A stretch of DNA of 49,814 bases from CALARM01 sp964431735 (lineage in GTDB: Bacteria; Vulcanimicrobiota; SpSt-956; JAKJGF01): assembly GCA_964431735.1 (NCBI GenBank), contig CAYSLJ010000032.1, positions 1 to 49,814 of the forward strand, written 5' to 3'. Numbering within the stretch: position 1 is the stretch's first letter; each line of letters opens with the position of its first letter. Below are positions 1-6,608 of the stretch, one piece after another. A program made the position numbers and the translations under genes. A model generated the notes under the pieces. It did no database searches. It was not told where the DNA came from and saw only the letters and a program-made list of their open reading frames with translations.

Positions 1-50
1 GCCTGCCAGGCAGAAGCTTTTTATGGGTACCCTTTTACCTGTTACGGTAC

Positions 51-710
51 TTAGTGAAGTATATATTTTACTATTACAAATCCTCCTATGAGAAGTATTG
101 TAAAAATTATGGCCAGTAAATTAAAATACCTGTCAATCCATCGAGTAATAGGAGCACCGAATATATAAATAATTGTTGCAACCAGGAAGAAGCGCAAACC
201 TCTGCTTATTATAGAAGCAAGGACAAACATGAAGAAATTTATTTTTGAAATTCCAGCTGATATTGTAAATATCTTATAAGGTATGGGAGTAAAACCTGCC
301 GAAAAAACTGCAAGAAAAGCATTATTCTTGTACATATCGCATACTTTATGAAAAGCTGTTTCCGTAAATCCAGGTATATAGTGAAAAAATAAATTTGCAA
401 AACCTGTATATTCTCCACCACCTGTATACCAGAGTCTGAGCCCTATAAGATAGCCGAAGGTTCCGCCCAGAACAGAACCGATAGTAGCAATAAGAGCATA
501 TTTAAAAGCTTTTTTCTGTTTTGAGACTGCAAGGGCAATTAATAATACATCGGGAGGAACAGGGAAAAAAGAACTTTCGGCAAAGGCAAGTATAAATAAT
601 GCAGTAGCACCCCATGGGGTTTCCGCCCATGAAAGAACCCAGTCATATATTTTTCTTAAAAAATTTCTCTTCTCTATATTTTTTTCTTTATTTTCCTTTT
701 TTTCTTCCAT
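51..710 (-). CDS. YqaA/VTT-domain (DedA superfamily) membrane protein
   Basis: This 219-residue integral membrane protein has a highly charged Lys/Glu N-terminus (residues 1-20) followed by four to six hydrophobic stretches. The segment around residues 40-60 (FAESSFFPVPPDVLLIA) is the E-x(3)-FPxPxDxxL signature of the YqaA/DedA (SNARE-assoc/VTT) family. A second conserved re-entrant region, with FTPIPYKIFTISAG, lies near residues 140-155. DedA-superfamily proteins are linked to lipid scrambling and membrane-potential maintenance; the substrate here is unknown. It is transcribed alone, away from the MFS gene. Its promoter overlaps a 15-bp perfect inverted repeat (771-816). The family call is strong and the function uncertain. 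Confidence 0.85.
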   Translation of the reverse strand: MEEKKENKEKNIEKRNFLRKIYDWVLSWAETPWGATALFILAFAESSFFPVPPDVLLIALAVSKQKKAFKYALIATIGSVLGGTFGYLIGLRLWYTGGGEYTGFANLFFHYIPGFTETAFHKVCDMYKNNAFLAVFSAGFTPIPYKIFTISAGISKINFFMFVLASIISRGLRFFLVATIIYIFGAPITRWIDRYFNLLAIIFTILLIGGFVIVKYILH

Positions 711-770
711 AAAAATATTCCTTACTTTCTATATTTTCTATATTTTTTTAATAATTTTTCAACTTGTAAG

Positions 771-816
771 TTTATATTTTATCTTTCCTGCGTTAAAAGT
801 CAAGATAAAATATAAA
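771..816 (-). promoter_or_regulatory. Promoter of the YqaA-family gene inside a 15-bp perfect inverted repeat
   Basis: On the minus strand there is TTGACT (798-803), a 16-bp spacer and TAAAAT (776-781), about 65 bp upstream of the gene. Both boxes lie in or against the arms of a perfect inverted repeat: TTTATATTTTATCTT at 771-785 and its complement at 802-816. The geometry fits a repressor operator covering both boxes. A hairpin acting on the transcript is the alternative. Confidence 0.5.
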
Positions 817-926
817 GTATTTCTATCTAAAGAGGGTAAGTATTGATTGAAAATTTAAATAAAACCTCTACGAGGTAACTAATTTTTGTGTTTCCCATTT
901 TTTTAGCTTAAAAGACACCTGATTTA

Positions 927-1006
927 TATGAGAATCGTAACGGTTAACGCGTGACGGGAGGAACAGATTCTCATACTTCCTTGTGACCGAAACGGTCATG
1001 GCCGTT
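927..1006 (+). repeat. Composite repeat family B, copy 1 (with heptamer array)
   Basis: The order is TATGAGAAT, a T(G/A)A heptamer array (936-957), GGGAGGAACA, ATTCTCATA and a hairpin around AACGGTCATGGCCGTT. The TATGAGAAT/ATTCTCATA arms flank the array as an inverted repeat. The same order recurs on the other strand at 3194-3287, and partly at 27121-27170. Nothing else was recognised in 817-1100. Confidence 0.7.
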
Positions 1007-1100
1007 TTCAGAAAAAATAACTATGGCAGTAATAATCTAAAGCCTCTTTCTCAGGGAGCGTAAATATACCTGTTATAAAAAAATGAACTTTTATAAAAAT

Positions 1101-1129
1101 TTGACATTTTATTTTTTATATAATATAAT
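1101..1129 (+). promoter_or_regulatory. Sigma-70-type promoter of the MFS/PadR genes
   Basis: TTGACA (1101-1106), a 17-bp spacer and TATAAT (1124-1129) form a consensus promoter about 55 bp upstream of the MFS start. It lies inside the longer reading frame that opens at 1083, which argues for the ATG at 1185 as the true start. Confidence 0.75.
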
Positions 1130-1138
1130 ATCAATATG

Positions 1139-1169
1139 CAATATCGAAAATCAATATCGAAAATCAATA
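1139..1169 (+). repeat. 13-bp direct repeats in the MFS leader, possible regulator site
   Basis: CAATATCGAAAAT occurs twice without a gap (1139-1151, 1152-1164), followed by a partial third unit CAATA. The block lies between the promoter and the Shine-Dalgarno. The position suits binding by the neighbouring PadR repressor or a leader-RNA function (inference). Confidence 0.45.
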
Positions 1170-1184
1170 AAGGGGAGTAATCAT

Positions 1185-2384
1185 ATGAATGAAGAGAAAA
1201 AAATAATGAGTTTAAACAGAAATGTCTTCTTCACAGGTCTTGTCAGTTTTTTTATGGACTTCAGTTCTGAAATGATCTATCCTCTCGTTCCCATCTTTTT
1301 AAGTTCTGTACTGGGAGTAAACAAATCTTTAATAGGTCTTATAGAAGGGATTGCGGAAAGCACTGCAAGTTTTCTGAAGGTATTTTCCGGTTATCTTTCA
1401 GACAGATTGAATAAGAGGAAACTTTTTCTTATTACAGGTTACGGTATTTCTACACTATCGAGGCCCATAATTGCCATATCCGGCTCATGGTGGCATGTTC
1501 TGACCTTCCGCTTTACAGACAGAACCGGTAAAGGTATAAGGGGAGCTCCGAGAGATGCCATTATAGCTGCCTCTACTTCTCCTTCGGAAATGGGCAGAGC
1601 TTTCGGTTTTCACAGGGCCATGGATACGGCAGGTGCAGTAATGGGGCCTGCAGTGGCCTATATTATACTCTTATTATTTACAGGAAATTATCGTCTTGTT
1701 TTCTGGCTTTCCATGATACCGGGCATTATTGCAGTGAGTATAATTATTTTCTTCATAAAAGAAAAAACATCTGTTATAGAAAATAAACCTGTACCGGTGA
1801 AACTTTCATTTAAAAATTTCGACTGGCGTTTCAAAGCTTTTATAGTTATTGTAACAATTTTTTCACTCGGCAATTCGAGCGATGTTTTTTTGATACTGAA
1901 AGCCACCCATACAGGTGTAAAAGAACATTTAGTGCCAATTCTTTATCTTATGTTCAATCTCGTCTATGCCCTTACCTCTGTCCCTGCAGGTATTATCTCT
2001 GACAGAACAGGGAAAAAGAGGATTATTGCCTTCAGCTTTATTCTTTTCGGATTTATCTATCTTGGTTTTGCCCTTGCTACAAAAATATGGCACATATGGA
2101 TACTTTTTATTTTCTACGGCATATTTATGGGACTTACAGAAGGTATTCAGAAGGCCTATCTTGCCGGTATCATGCCTGAAGGCATGGCAGGGACAGGGTA
2201 TGGAATATATAACACTTTTACAGGAATTGCCATATTACCTGCAAGTATTATAGGAGGATATCTGTGGGATAAATATAATCCTTCTGTAACATTTTATTAT
2301 GGTATGATTACAGCTTTTATTTCTGCCATATTATTTTTGATAATTTTTACAAGAGTAAAAGAAAATACAGAGAAAAAAATATAG
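1185..2384 (+). CDS. MFS transporter (probable drug/efflux permease)
   Basis: The ATG at 1185 has AGGGGAG at 1171-1177; the frame opens at 1083 but a consensus promoter lies between. The 399-residue product is about the usual size for a 12-helix major facilitator. The loop after helix 2 reads GYLSDRLNKRKL, the MFS motif A (G-x-L-x-D-R-x-x-[RK]-[RK]), and a related GIISDRTGKKR occurs in the second half, as expected for the six-plus-six duplication. A PadR-type regulator follows 61 bp downstream on the same strand, a common arrangement for drug efflux pumps. The substrate cannot be read from sequence. Confidence 0.85.
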   Translation: MNEEKKIMSLNRNVFFTGLVSFFMDFSSEMIYPLVPIFLSSVLGVNKSLIGLIEGIAESTASFLKVFSGYLSDRLNKRKLFLITGYGISTLSRPIIAISGSWWHVLTFRFTDRTGKGIRGAPRDAIIAASTSPSEMGRAFGFHRAMDTAGAVMGPAVAYIILLLFTGNYRLVFWLSMIPGIIAVSIIIFFIKEKTSVIENKPVPVKLSFKNFDWRFKAFIVIVTIFSLGNSSDVFLILKATHTGVKEHLVPILYLMFNLVYALTSVPAGIISDRTGKKRIIAFSFILFGFIYLGFALATKIWHIWILFIFYGIFMGLTEGIQKAYLAGIMPEGMAGTGYGIYNTFTGIAILPASIIGGYLWDKYNPSVTFYYGMITAFISAILFLIIFTRVKENTEKKI

Positions 2385-2445
2385 AAAGGAGATTATAGTT
2401 AGCTTCATAATTTATTGGACATTATCTGAACTAACTGTATATAAA

Positions 2446-2748
2446 ATGTTTAAAGATTTTTTTCTTGGTTTTATAAAGATACATATTCTTTATCATGCAG
2501 GGAAAGAACCTGTTTACGGCACAGGTATTATGGAAGAACTGGGCCGTCACGGGTATAAAATCGGGCCCGGCACTCTTTATCCCATACTTCATAAACTGGA
2601 AAAAGAAGAATATTTAAAAAGATCTGATAGAGTAGTAAAGGGGAAGGTAAGAAAATATTATTCTATAACTCCGAAAGGAGAAGAAGCTCTCAGGGAGATT
2701 AAAGAGAAAATACTTGAACTTGTAAATGAAGTTGTTTATGAGCTGTAA
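2446..2748 (+). CDS. PadR-family transcriptional regulator
   Basis: This is a 100-residue winged-helix protein of the size of short PadR regulators. It has the family pattern YGTGIMEELGRHGYKIGPGT, LYPILHKLEKEEYL and then KYYSITPKGEEAL with a C-terminal helix for dimerisation. PadR proteins typically repress neighbouring efflux or stress genes until a ligand binds. It follows the MFS gene, so a local feedback loop is likely (inference). No convincing Shine-Dalgarno precedes the ATG. TTGGAC-17-TATATA lies immediately upstream, so it may have its own promoter or depend on the MFS transcript. Confidence 0.88.
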   Translation: MFKDFFLGFIKIHILYHAGKEPVYGTGIMEELGRHGYKIGPGTLYPILHKLEKEEYLKRSDRVVKGKVRKYYSITPKGEEALREIKEKILELVNEVVYEL

Positions 2749-2805
2749 TAAAATCTGATTGCGAAGTTTATACTGAAATTGTATAATAAAGATGAGGTGT
2801 TTTTT

Positions 2806-3117
2806 ATGGATTATAAAAAAATACTGGAAGAATTACAGGGCGGACAGATAGATCTGAAACGTCTTATATCTATTATGTCTGCAAATTATATAGCTCTCTG
2901 CCAGTCCACAGAAGAATTAAAGAAAACGAATGAACAGAATAAAAAGGAACATGAAGAGTTTTGCAGAACAAATGAAGATTTTCGCAGAACAAATGAAGAG
3001 TTTCGTAGAGCTTTCCTGGAACTTCAGATACAGCAAAAAGTTATAATAGAAGAGAATAATTATATATTAAAAGAATTAAAAGGGCTTAAAGACTGGAAAG
3101 AGACTATTAAAACTTAG
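2806..3117 (+). CDS. Small coiled-coil protein of unknown function
   Basis: I chose the ATG at 2806 (GATGAGG upstream) over a TTG at 2779. The product has 103 residues, with no signal peptide or membrane segment. Residues about 40-80 are a charged coiled coil built on a seven-residue repeat (RTNEDFR, RTNEEFR and a degenerate copy), encoded by near-identical 21-bp DNA repeats around 2950-3015. The repeats probably expanded by slippage while keeping heptad register. I do not recognise a family. It follows the PadR gene on the same strand, but an operon is not assured. Confidence 0.6.
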   Translation: MDYKKILEELQGGQIDLKRLISIMSANYIALCQSTEELKKTNEQNKKEHEEFCRTNEDFRRTNEEFRRAFLELQIQQKVIIEENNYILKELKGLKDWKETIKT

Positions 3118-3193
3118 TACCGAGGCAGGTAAAAGCGTATCCAAAAAACTATAAAGAGTGAATAGTGAGTATAAAAACCACTCACTACTCACT

Positions 3194-3287
3194 AACGGTT
3201 ATGACCGTTTCGGTCACAACGAAGTATGAGAATTTGTTCCTCCCGTCACGCGTTACGCGTTACGCGTTCTGCGTTACGATTTTCATA
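3194..3287 (-). repeat. Composite repeat family B, copy 2
   Basis: This is an inverted copy of the element at 927-1006. Read on the minus strand it gives TATGAAAATCG, five heptamers (mainly TAACGCG, then TGACGGG), AGGAACAAATTCTCATAC and a hairpin around GACCGAAACGGTC. It lies about 50 bp past the stop of the small selenoprotein. A short ACTCACT heptamer pair precedes it at about 3180-3192. Confidence 0.7.
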
Positions 3288-3340
3288 TAAAATAATTCAT
3301 AAATGGTTACGAATTTACCTGTTAATCAAACCCCCATAAT

Positions 3341-3484
3341 TTATTTGTTTTCTTTCAAGTCAGTATTTTCTTCAGAATTTTCTTCTGCAGAACCTCTGCA
3401 GTTTTTTGCCGGCCCTCAGCATCCGCCAGGTTTGATTATAGCTTCCCATATGGACGCAAGTATACTTTTTTTCTCTTCTTTCAT
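3341..3484 (-). CDS. Candidate 47-residue selenoprotein with a GGCUGP motif
   Basis: The ATG at 3484 has a strong AAGGAGGG Shine-Dalgarno. The frame is interrupted only by TGA at 3416-3418 (codon 23) and continues to TAA at 3341. Read as selenocysteine, the centre is KPGGCUGPAKNC, with Cys next to Sec and another Cys six residues later. The N-terminus is Lys-rich (MKEEKKSILASIWEAI) and the C-terminus acidic. A perfect 7-bp hairpin with a GGU loop lies 14 nt after the UGA (3385-3401), where bacterial SECIS elements sit. It is the last gene of the arsenic operon, after arsC. No known family is recognised. The alternative is a 22-residue peptide ending at the TGA; the matching motif in the lectin gene argues against that. 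Confidence 0.6.
3385..3401 (-). promoter_or_regulatory. SECIS-like hairpin of the small selenoprotein gene
   Basis: CTGCAGA-GGT-TCTGCAG forms a perfect 7-bp stem beginning 14 nt 3' of the UGA. The loop region reads AGGUU, close to the AGGUC loop of the E. coli fdhF SECIS that SelB recognises. The sequence also encodes protein, as bacterial SECIS elements do. Confidence 0.5.
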
Positions 3485-3504
3485 ATTCTAAACCCTCCTT
3501 GTTT

Positions 3505-3576
3505 TCAGTCATGTAATTCTATGATAAATTCGCTGTAATTATGAACTTTAAAGTTTATTTGTCCGTCATCTTTCAT
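3505..3576 (-). pseudogene. Short open frame, probable gene remnant between arsC and the small selenoprotein
   Basis: The frame starting MKDDGQINFKVHNYSEF runs 23 codons to TGA at 3505. It stays open upstream into the heptamer array, with no start there, and looks like the C-terminal end of a protein cut off by the array. No family was recognised and no Shine-Dalgarno was seen. Confidence 0.2.
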
Positions 3577-3597
3577 ATCGTCTATGACATTTATATT

Positions 3598-3629
3598 ATC
3601 GTGACGCTTAACGCGTAACGCGTGACGGG
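3598..3629 (+). repeat. Heptamer array (TGACGCT, TAACGCG x2, TGACGGG)
   Basis: Four units of the T(G/A)ACGCG family end in GGGAGCA. They lie between arsC and the small selenoprotein gene, on the strand opposite the operon. Confidence 0.75.
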
Positions 3630-3695
3630 AGCAAAACCGTCATGTCTGCACATGGTACATAATTTTTTGTTATACTATTTTACCTGTTCCGGTAT

Positions 3696-4082
3696 TTAAT
3701 CTAAAAGTTCAAGAACTTTTTTCTCTATATCATCTCTGACTTTCCTGAAAAAATCCATATCATGTCCTTTCGGATCATCTATTTCCCATTCGATTTTATT
3801 TCCCGAATAAATCACGGGACAGACTTCTTCGACAGAACAGCATCCCATAGTTATAACCATATCATAAGATGAAAAATCTTCCGGTAAACCTTTGGATGTC
3901 TGTTTTGAAATATCTATACCTTTTTCCTTCATTACTTCTATTCCCTGAGAATTTACTGTTCCCGATGGAGTAGATCCACCACTTTCTGACGTGACTTTAC
4001 CTTTTCCATAATGATTTAATAACCCTTCAGCCATCTGACTGCGGCATGAATTTTCATTACACACAAAGAGTATTTTTTTCAT
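3696..4082 (-). CDS. arsC: Arsenate reductase, thioredoxin-coupled low-molecular-weight phosphatase type
   Basis: The ATG at 4082 has AGGAGGTGATAATT directly upstream, giving 128 residues, typical of this family. The P-loop VCNENSCRSQMAEG (residues about 7-20) is the CxxxxxCR[ST] oxyanion site of LMW-PTP-like arsenate reductases. The MGCC...C region (about residue 80) supplies the resolving cysteines used in the Cys10-Cys82-Cys89-type relay, and DDPKG near residue 100 carries the conserved Asp-Pro. It reduces As(V) to As(III) in the cytoplasm, with electrons from thioredoxin. It is near the end of the ars operon, downstream of the DGC-lipoyl fusion. The family call is firm. Confidence 0.93.
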   Translation of the reverse strand: MKKILFVCNENSCRSQMAEGLLNHYGKGKVTSESGGSTPSGTVNSQGIEVMKEKGIDISKQTSKGLPEDFSSYDMVITMGCCSVEEVCPVIYSGNKIEWEIDDPKGHDMDFFRKVRDDIEKKVLELLD

Positions 4083-4096
4083 AATTATCACCTCCT

Positions 4097-4164
4097 GCTG
4101 ACCTGAGCATAAGCATATAATAAACGTCTTTCTCCCGTCACGCGTCACGCGTTACGCGTCACGA
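4097..4164 (-). repeat. Partial family A element with heptamer array, supplying a gene's stop codon
   Basis: The half-element CTGACCTGAGCATAAGCATA is followed by four heptamers (4135-4164). On the minus strand the array opens CGTGACGCGTAACGCG. The last codons and the TAA stop of the DGC-lipoyl fusion (4152) lie inside it, so the repeat has replaced or capped the gene's 3' end. Confidence 0.75.
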
Positions 4165-5039
4165 TAATAGATATTATCAATATCTTTCTGAGCTTTTGCC
4201 TTCATCTTTTCAAAATATTCCTGGCCTTCCATAAGAAGTTCCCTGTCTTCTTCAAAATTATTTAGTTTAATCTCTATAAGCCATCCTTCTCCATAGGGAT
4301 CTTCATTTAAAAACCAGGGGTTTTCTTCAAGTTTTTTATTTACTCCCGTTACAATTCCCGACACAGGAGAAACTGCAGAAAGAAGGGTTTTAGAGGATTC
4401 AAAACTACAGATATCGTCAAACTGGCTTACCTCTGTCCCGACTTCAGGCAATTCCACATACATAATATCTCCCACATTTGTCTGAACATAATCGGTTATT
4501 CCTATTTTTGCCTTATCACCTTTTACTTTTGCCCAGAAGTCATTTTCATTAAATACATAACCTGTTTTCGGCACTTTTAATATAAATTTGTCTACCATTA
4601 CTTCATAATACTCAGATACTATTTCTTCCTTATTTACTATAGTTTCTTTCTTAACCTGTTTTATTTCAATTTCTTTTTCTATTTTTTCTATTATCTTTCC
4701 CACAAGTTTTAAACTTTCTGAAGCAGGTATAAGTGAATTTTCCGGTTTTATCTCTGTTTCTTTTATCATGTCAGGAACAATAAGTTTTATTTTAATCTTT
4801 CCATGTTTGTCTCCTGCAAGTTTTGTTGCACATCTGGTAAAGCATCCATCAATAACAATCAACTCTTTATTTTTAATAGTTTCACTGTATTTACTGTCAT
4901 CTCTCGATAGAAGTACCGGACATATTATTTCCATTTCGTGGTATTTTTCCTGTAATTTCAAAGCAACCTCTCTTGTTATCTGGCCAATTCCTTTGTCCAG
5001 ACCATTACAGGGAAGGATTGAATACATATTTCTATCCAT
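4152..5039 (-). CDS. DGC (zinc-binding-like) domain fused to a lipoyl H-protein-like domain
   Basis: The 295-residue product has two domains. Residues 1-115 match the DGC family: LPCNGLDKGIGQI at the start and VIDGCFTRCATKL at about 62-74, with conserved Cys. Residues about 145-285 match glycine-cleavage H protein and LbpA-type lipoate carriers: VGDIMYVELPEVGTEVS, then FESSKTLLSAVSPVSG with the lipoylation Lys, then NEDPYGEGWLIEIK. A short Lys/Glu linker joins them. The H-like domain is not next to glycine-cleavage genes but beside ferredoxin, HdrA-N-like, DGC and TSUP genes. A role as a swinging dithiol arm in sulfur or arsenic thiol chemistry is therefore likelier (inference). The stop codon is supplied by a heptamer array. 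Confidence 0.82.
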   Translation of the reverse strand: MDRNMYSILPCNGLDKGIGQITREVALKLQEKYHEMEIICPVLLSRDDSKYSETIKNKELIVIDGCFTRCATKLAGDKHGKIKIKLIVPDMIKETEIKPENSLIPASESLKLVGKIIEKIEKEIEIKQVKKETIVNKEEIVSEYYEVMVDKFILKVPKTGYVFNENDFWAKVKGDKAKIGITDYVQTNVGDIMYVELPEVGTEVSQFDDICSFESSKTLLSAVSPVSGIVTGVNKKLEENPWFLNEDPYGEGWLIEIKLNNFEEDRELLMEGQEYFEKMKAKAQKDIDNIYYRDA

Positions 5040-5062
5040 TTTATTTTCACCTCTAAAGAAAA

Positions 5063-5854
5063 TTATTTACTGAGAAAAGCATTTATAAACATAAATATAG
5101 CAGCTCCCAGAGTAGTATAAGCAAAGATTTTTTTTAAATTTTCAGGTTTGACTTTGAACAAAATTCTTGCTCCTATAATTGCTCCTGCAGCAGCGACTAC
5201 AGCAAGAGGTATTACAAAATTTAAATTAAATCCTTGCTGTGCAGTATGCCCCAGGAAACCTGTCAGAGCAGTGAGACCAATCATTGTAGAAGACGTCCCG
5301 ACTGCTATTTTCATAGGAACACCACAGGCAAGAACCATGAGCGGCACTTTAAAGGAACCTCCTGAAAGGCCTACCATGCCTACTACAAAGCCTGTTATTG
5401 CTGTTACTGGTATAGCAATCCACAGGTTTACTTTATAGGTATATTCTCCATAGCTTCTACTCCAGAATCCGAAATGTTTTTCAGTATTTATGCTTCTTTC
5501 TTTCTCAGGGTATAACATAAGAAAAGAAGCCAATACAAGAAGGCAGCTCAAAATGAGTTTTAATGTCATACCGCTGAAAAAATAAGCATAGTATCCTCCG
5601 AAAAAGGCCATTATAATTGTAGGAGGTTCAAGTATTAAAGCCAGCTTCCAGTCAATTACTTTACGTTTCTGAAAAACTATTGAAGAAGCCAGTGATGTAA
5701 CTATTAAAATAAATTGCCCTGTACTTGCTGCCTGATGCATTGCAATTCCTGATGCTACAAGGATTAACACATAAAAATTTCCTCCCCCTCTGCCGGACAT
5801 AGTCATAATAAGTGTTATTATAAATATTAATATACATGCTACAGGTAAAGTCAT
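5063..5854 (-). CDS. TSUP (TauE/SafE) family permease
   Basis: This 263-residue polytopic membrane protein has about eight hydrophobic segments. It shows the duplicated TauE/SafE signature: a first-half GRGGGNFYVLIL and a second-half GMVGLSGGSFKVPLM followed by AVGTSSTMIGLTALTGFLGH. TSUP members move sulfite, sulfoacetate, thiosulfate or other small organosulfur anions. Here it sits between the ferredoxin and the DGC-lipoyl fusion in the arsenic operon, so the cargo may be a sulfur or thio-arsenic anion (inference). It is 4 bp from the upstream ferredoxin gene, so co-transcription is near certain. Confidence 0.87.
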   Translation of the reverse strand: MTLPVACILIFIITLIMTMSGRGGGNFYVLILVASGIAMHQAASTGQFILIVTSLASSIVFQKRKVIDWKLALILEPPTIIMAFFGGYYAYFFSGMTLKLILSCLLVLASFLMLYPEKERSINTEKHFGFWSRSYGEYTYKVNLWIAIPVTAITGFVVGMVGLSGGSFKVPLMVLACGVPMKIAVGTSSTMIGLTALTGFLGHTAQQGFNLNFVIPLAVVAAAGAIIGARILFKVKPENLKKIFAYTTLGAAIFMFINAFLSK

Positions 5855-5858
5855 TATA

Positions 5859-6143
5859 TTATGTTGTTTCCTCTTTTCTTATTTCCTTTATGAGTTTTGT
5901 TATTTCTTTCTTATCAGGAAAAGACAGAGCGTCAGGTTCGCAGCATTTGCCGCAGGCCCTGCAGAATACGACACAGTTATAAGGATTCTTGACTATCAGC
6001 TTTATTTCGCCTTCCTGACGTTCAAATACCCTGTGAGGACAGAATTTATCACATTCCATACAGTAATCGCATTTTTTATAATCTATTGTGGGATACCAGG
6101 GGATTTTTTCTCTGGTAACACCCATAAATGTATTTTCACTCAT
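5859..6143 (-). CDS. Ferredoxin-like protein with two [4Fe-4S] motifs
   Basis: The ATG at 6143 (GAAGGTGG upstream) gives 94 residues; the frame opens 8 codons earlier. Motif one is CDYCMECDKFCP (CxxCxxCxxxCP) and motif two is CRACGKCCEP, spaced as in bacterial 2[4Fe-4S] ferredoxins but with a longer linker. The start overlaps the end of the HdrA-N-like gene by 8 nt, suggesting translational coupling and a joint complex. It probably passes electrons between a cytosolic donor and the HdrA-N-like or thiol partners. The donor is not visible here. Confidence 0.85.
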   Translation of the reverse strand: MSENTFMGVTREKIPWYPTIDYKKCDYCMECDKFCPHRVFERQEGEIKLIVKNPYNCVVFCRACGKCCEPDALSFPDKKEITKLIKEIRKEETT

Positions 6144-6519
6144 TCTTTCCACCTTCAATTTCTTCAAGCTTTTTCTCTACCATTTCAAAAGCCTGGTTTG
6201 TATCCATATCTCTTACATCAAGTGGTATGAGATCTTTTTTTACATCCAGTCCAATATTACTGAAGGCATCTCTGAAAAGTTTATACTGCATGTTGGGAGC
6301 ACAGCCTCCTACCATATATGTTCTTCCGGGCTTTAAAAAATCATCCCAGAATCTGTCTCCGTCTTCTTCGCAGAGTTGAGGATGTATAAAGGCATATTCT
6401 ACAGGCAGTTCTACCCTTACTCTGTTTATAAAATCCCACATATCCATTTTTTCGAAACCGGGACATTTACCTGTACAGACACACATAATAAAACCAATAT
6501 CTTTTTTATCTTCTGACAT
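6136..6519 (-). CDS. Stand-alone HdrA N-terminal-like protein
   Basis: The 127-residue product follows the pattern of the HdrA N-terminal domain, with no flavin domain behind it. It has IMCVCTGKCPG (CxCxxxC) near residue 12, HPQLCEEDG near residue 48, and GGCAPNMQYKLFRDAF near residue 72, which corresponds to the AACSPRxHExxFR box of heterodisulfide reductase A. LDVRD aligns with the following ANIRE segment. Full HdrA is about five times longer, so this is a free-standing version of the domain. It overlaps the ferredoxin gene and lies upstream of a lipoyl carrier, recalling sulfur-oxidising sHdr-LbpA systems (inference). No other Hdr subunit is present. Confidence 0.65.
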   Translation of the reverse strand: MSEDKKDIGFIMCVCTGKCPGFEKMDMWDFINRVRVELPVEYAFIHPQLCEEDGDRFWDDFLKPGRTYMVGGCAPNMQYKLFRDAFSNIGLDVKKDLIPLDVRDMDTNQAFEMVEKKLEEIEGGKNE

Positions 6520-6544
6520 AGTGATTACACCTGCTTTCTTAATA

Positions 6545-6608
6545 GGTTTAAAGTTGAGAGATCATGGTTTAGGGTTTATAAAACTCTCAACTCTCAACCC
6601 TCAACTCC
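6545..6608 (-). repeat. TGAGAGT heptamer array forming a hairpin over a gene's 3' end
   Basis: On the minus strand the units TGAGGGT, TGAGAGT, TGAGAGT are followed about 20 bp later by the complement TCTCAAC, giving a stem-loop. The first units encode the last residues and TGA stop (6587) of the upstream DGC protein. A related array lies at 2138 bp past 30 kb, at 32139-32175. Confidence 0.65.

Noticed and set aside
3303..3491. 62-codon plus-strand frame over the small selenoprotein gene
   Set aside because: It is the antisense shadow of the minus-strand selenoprotein candidate, which has a strong Shine-Dalgarno and a hairpin; this frame has neither and no recognisable domain.
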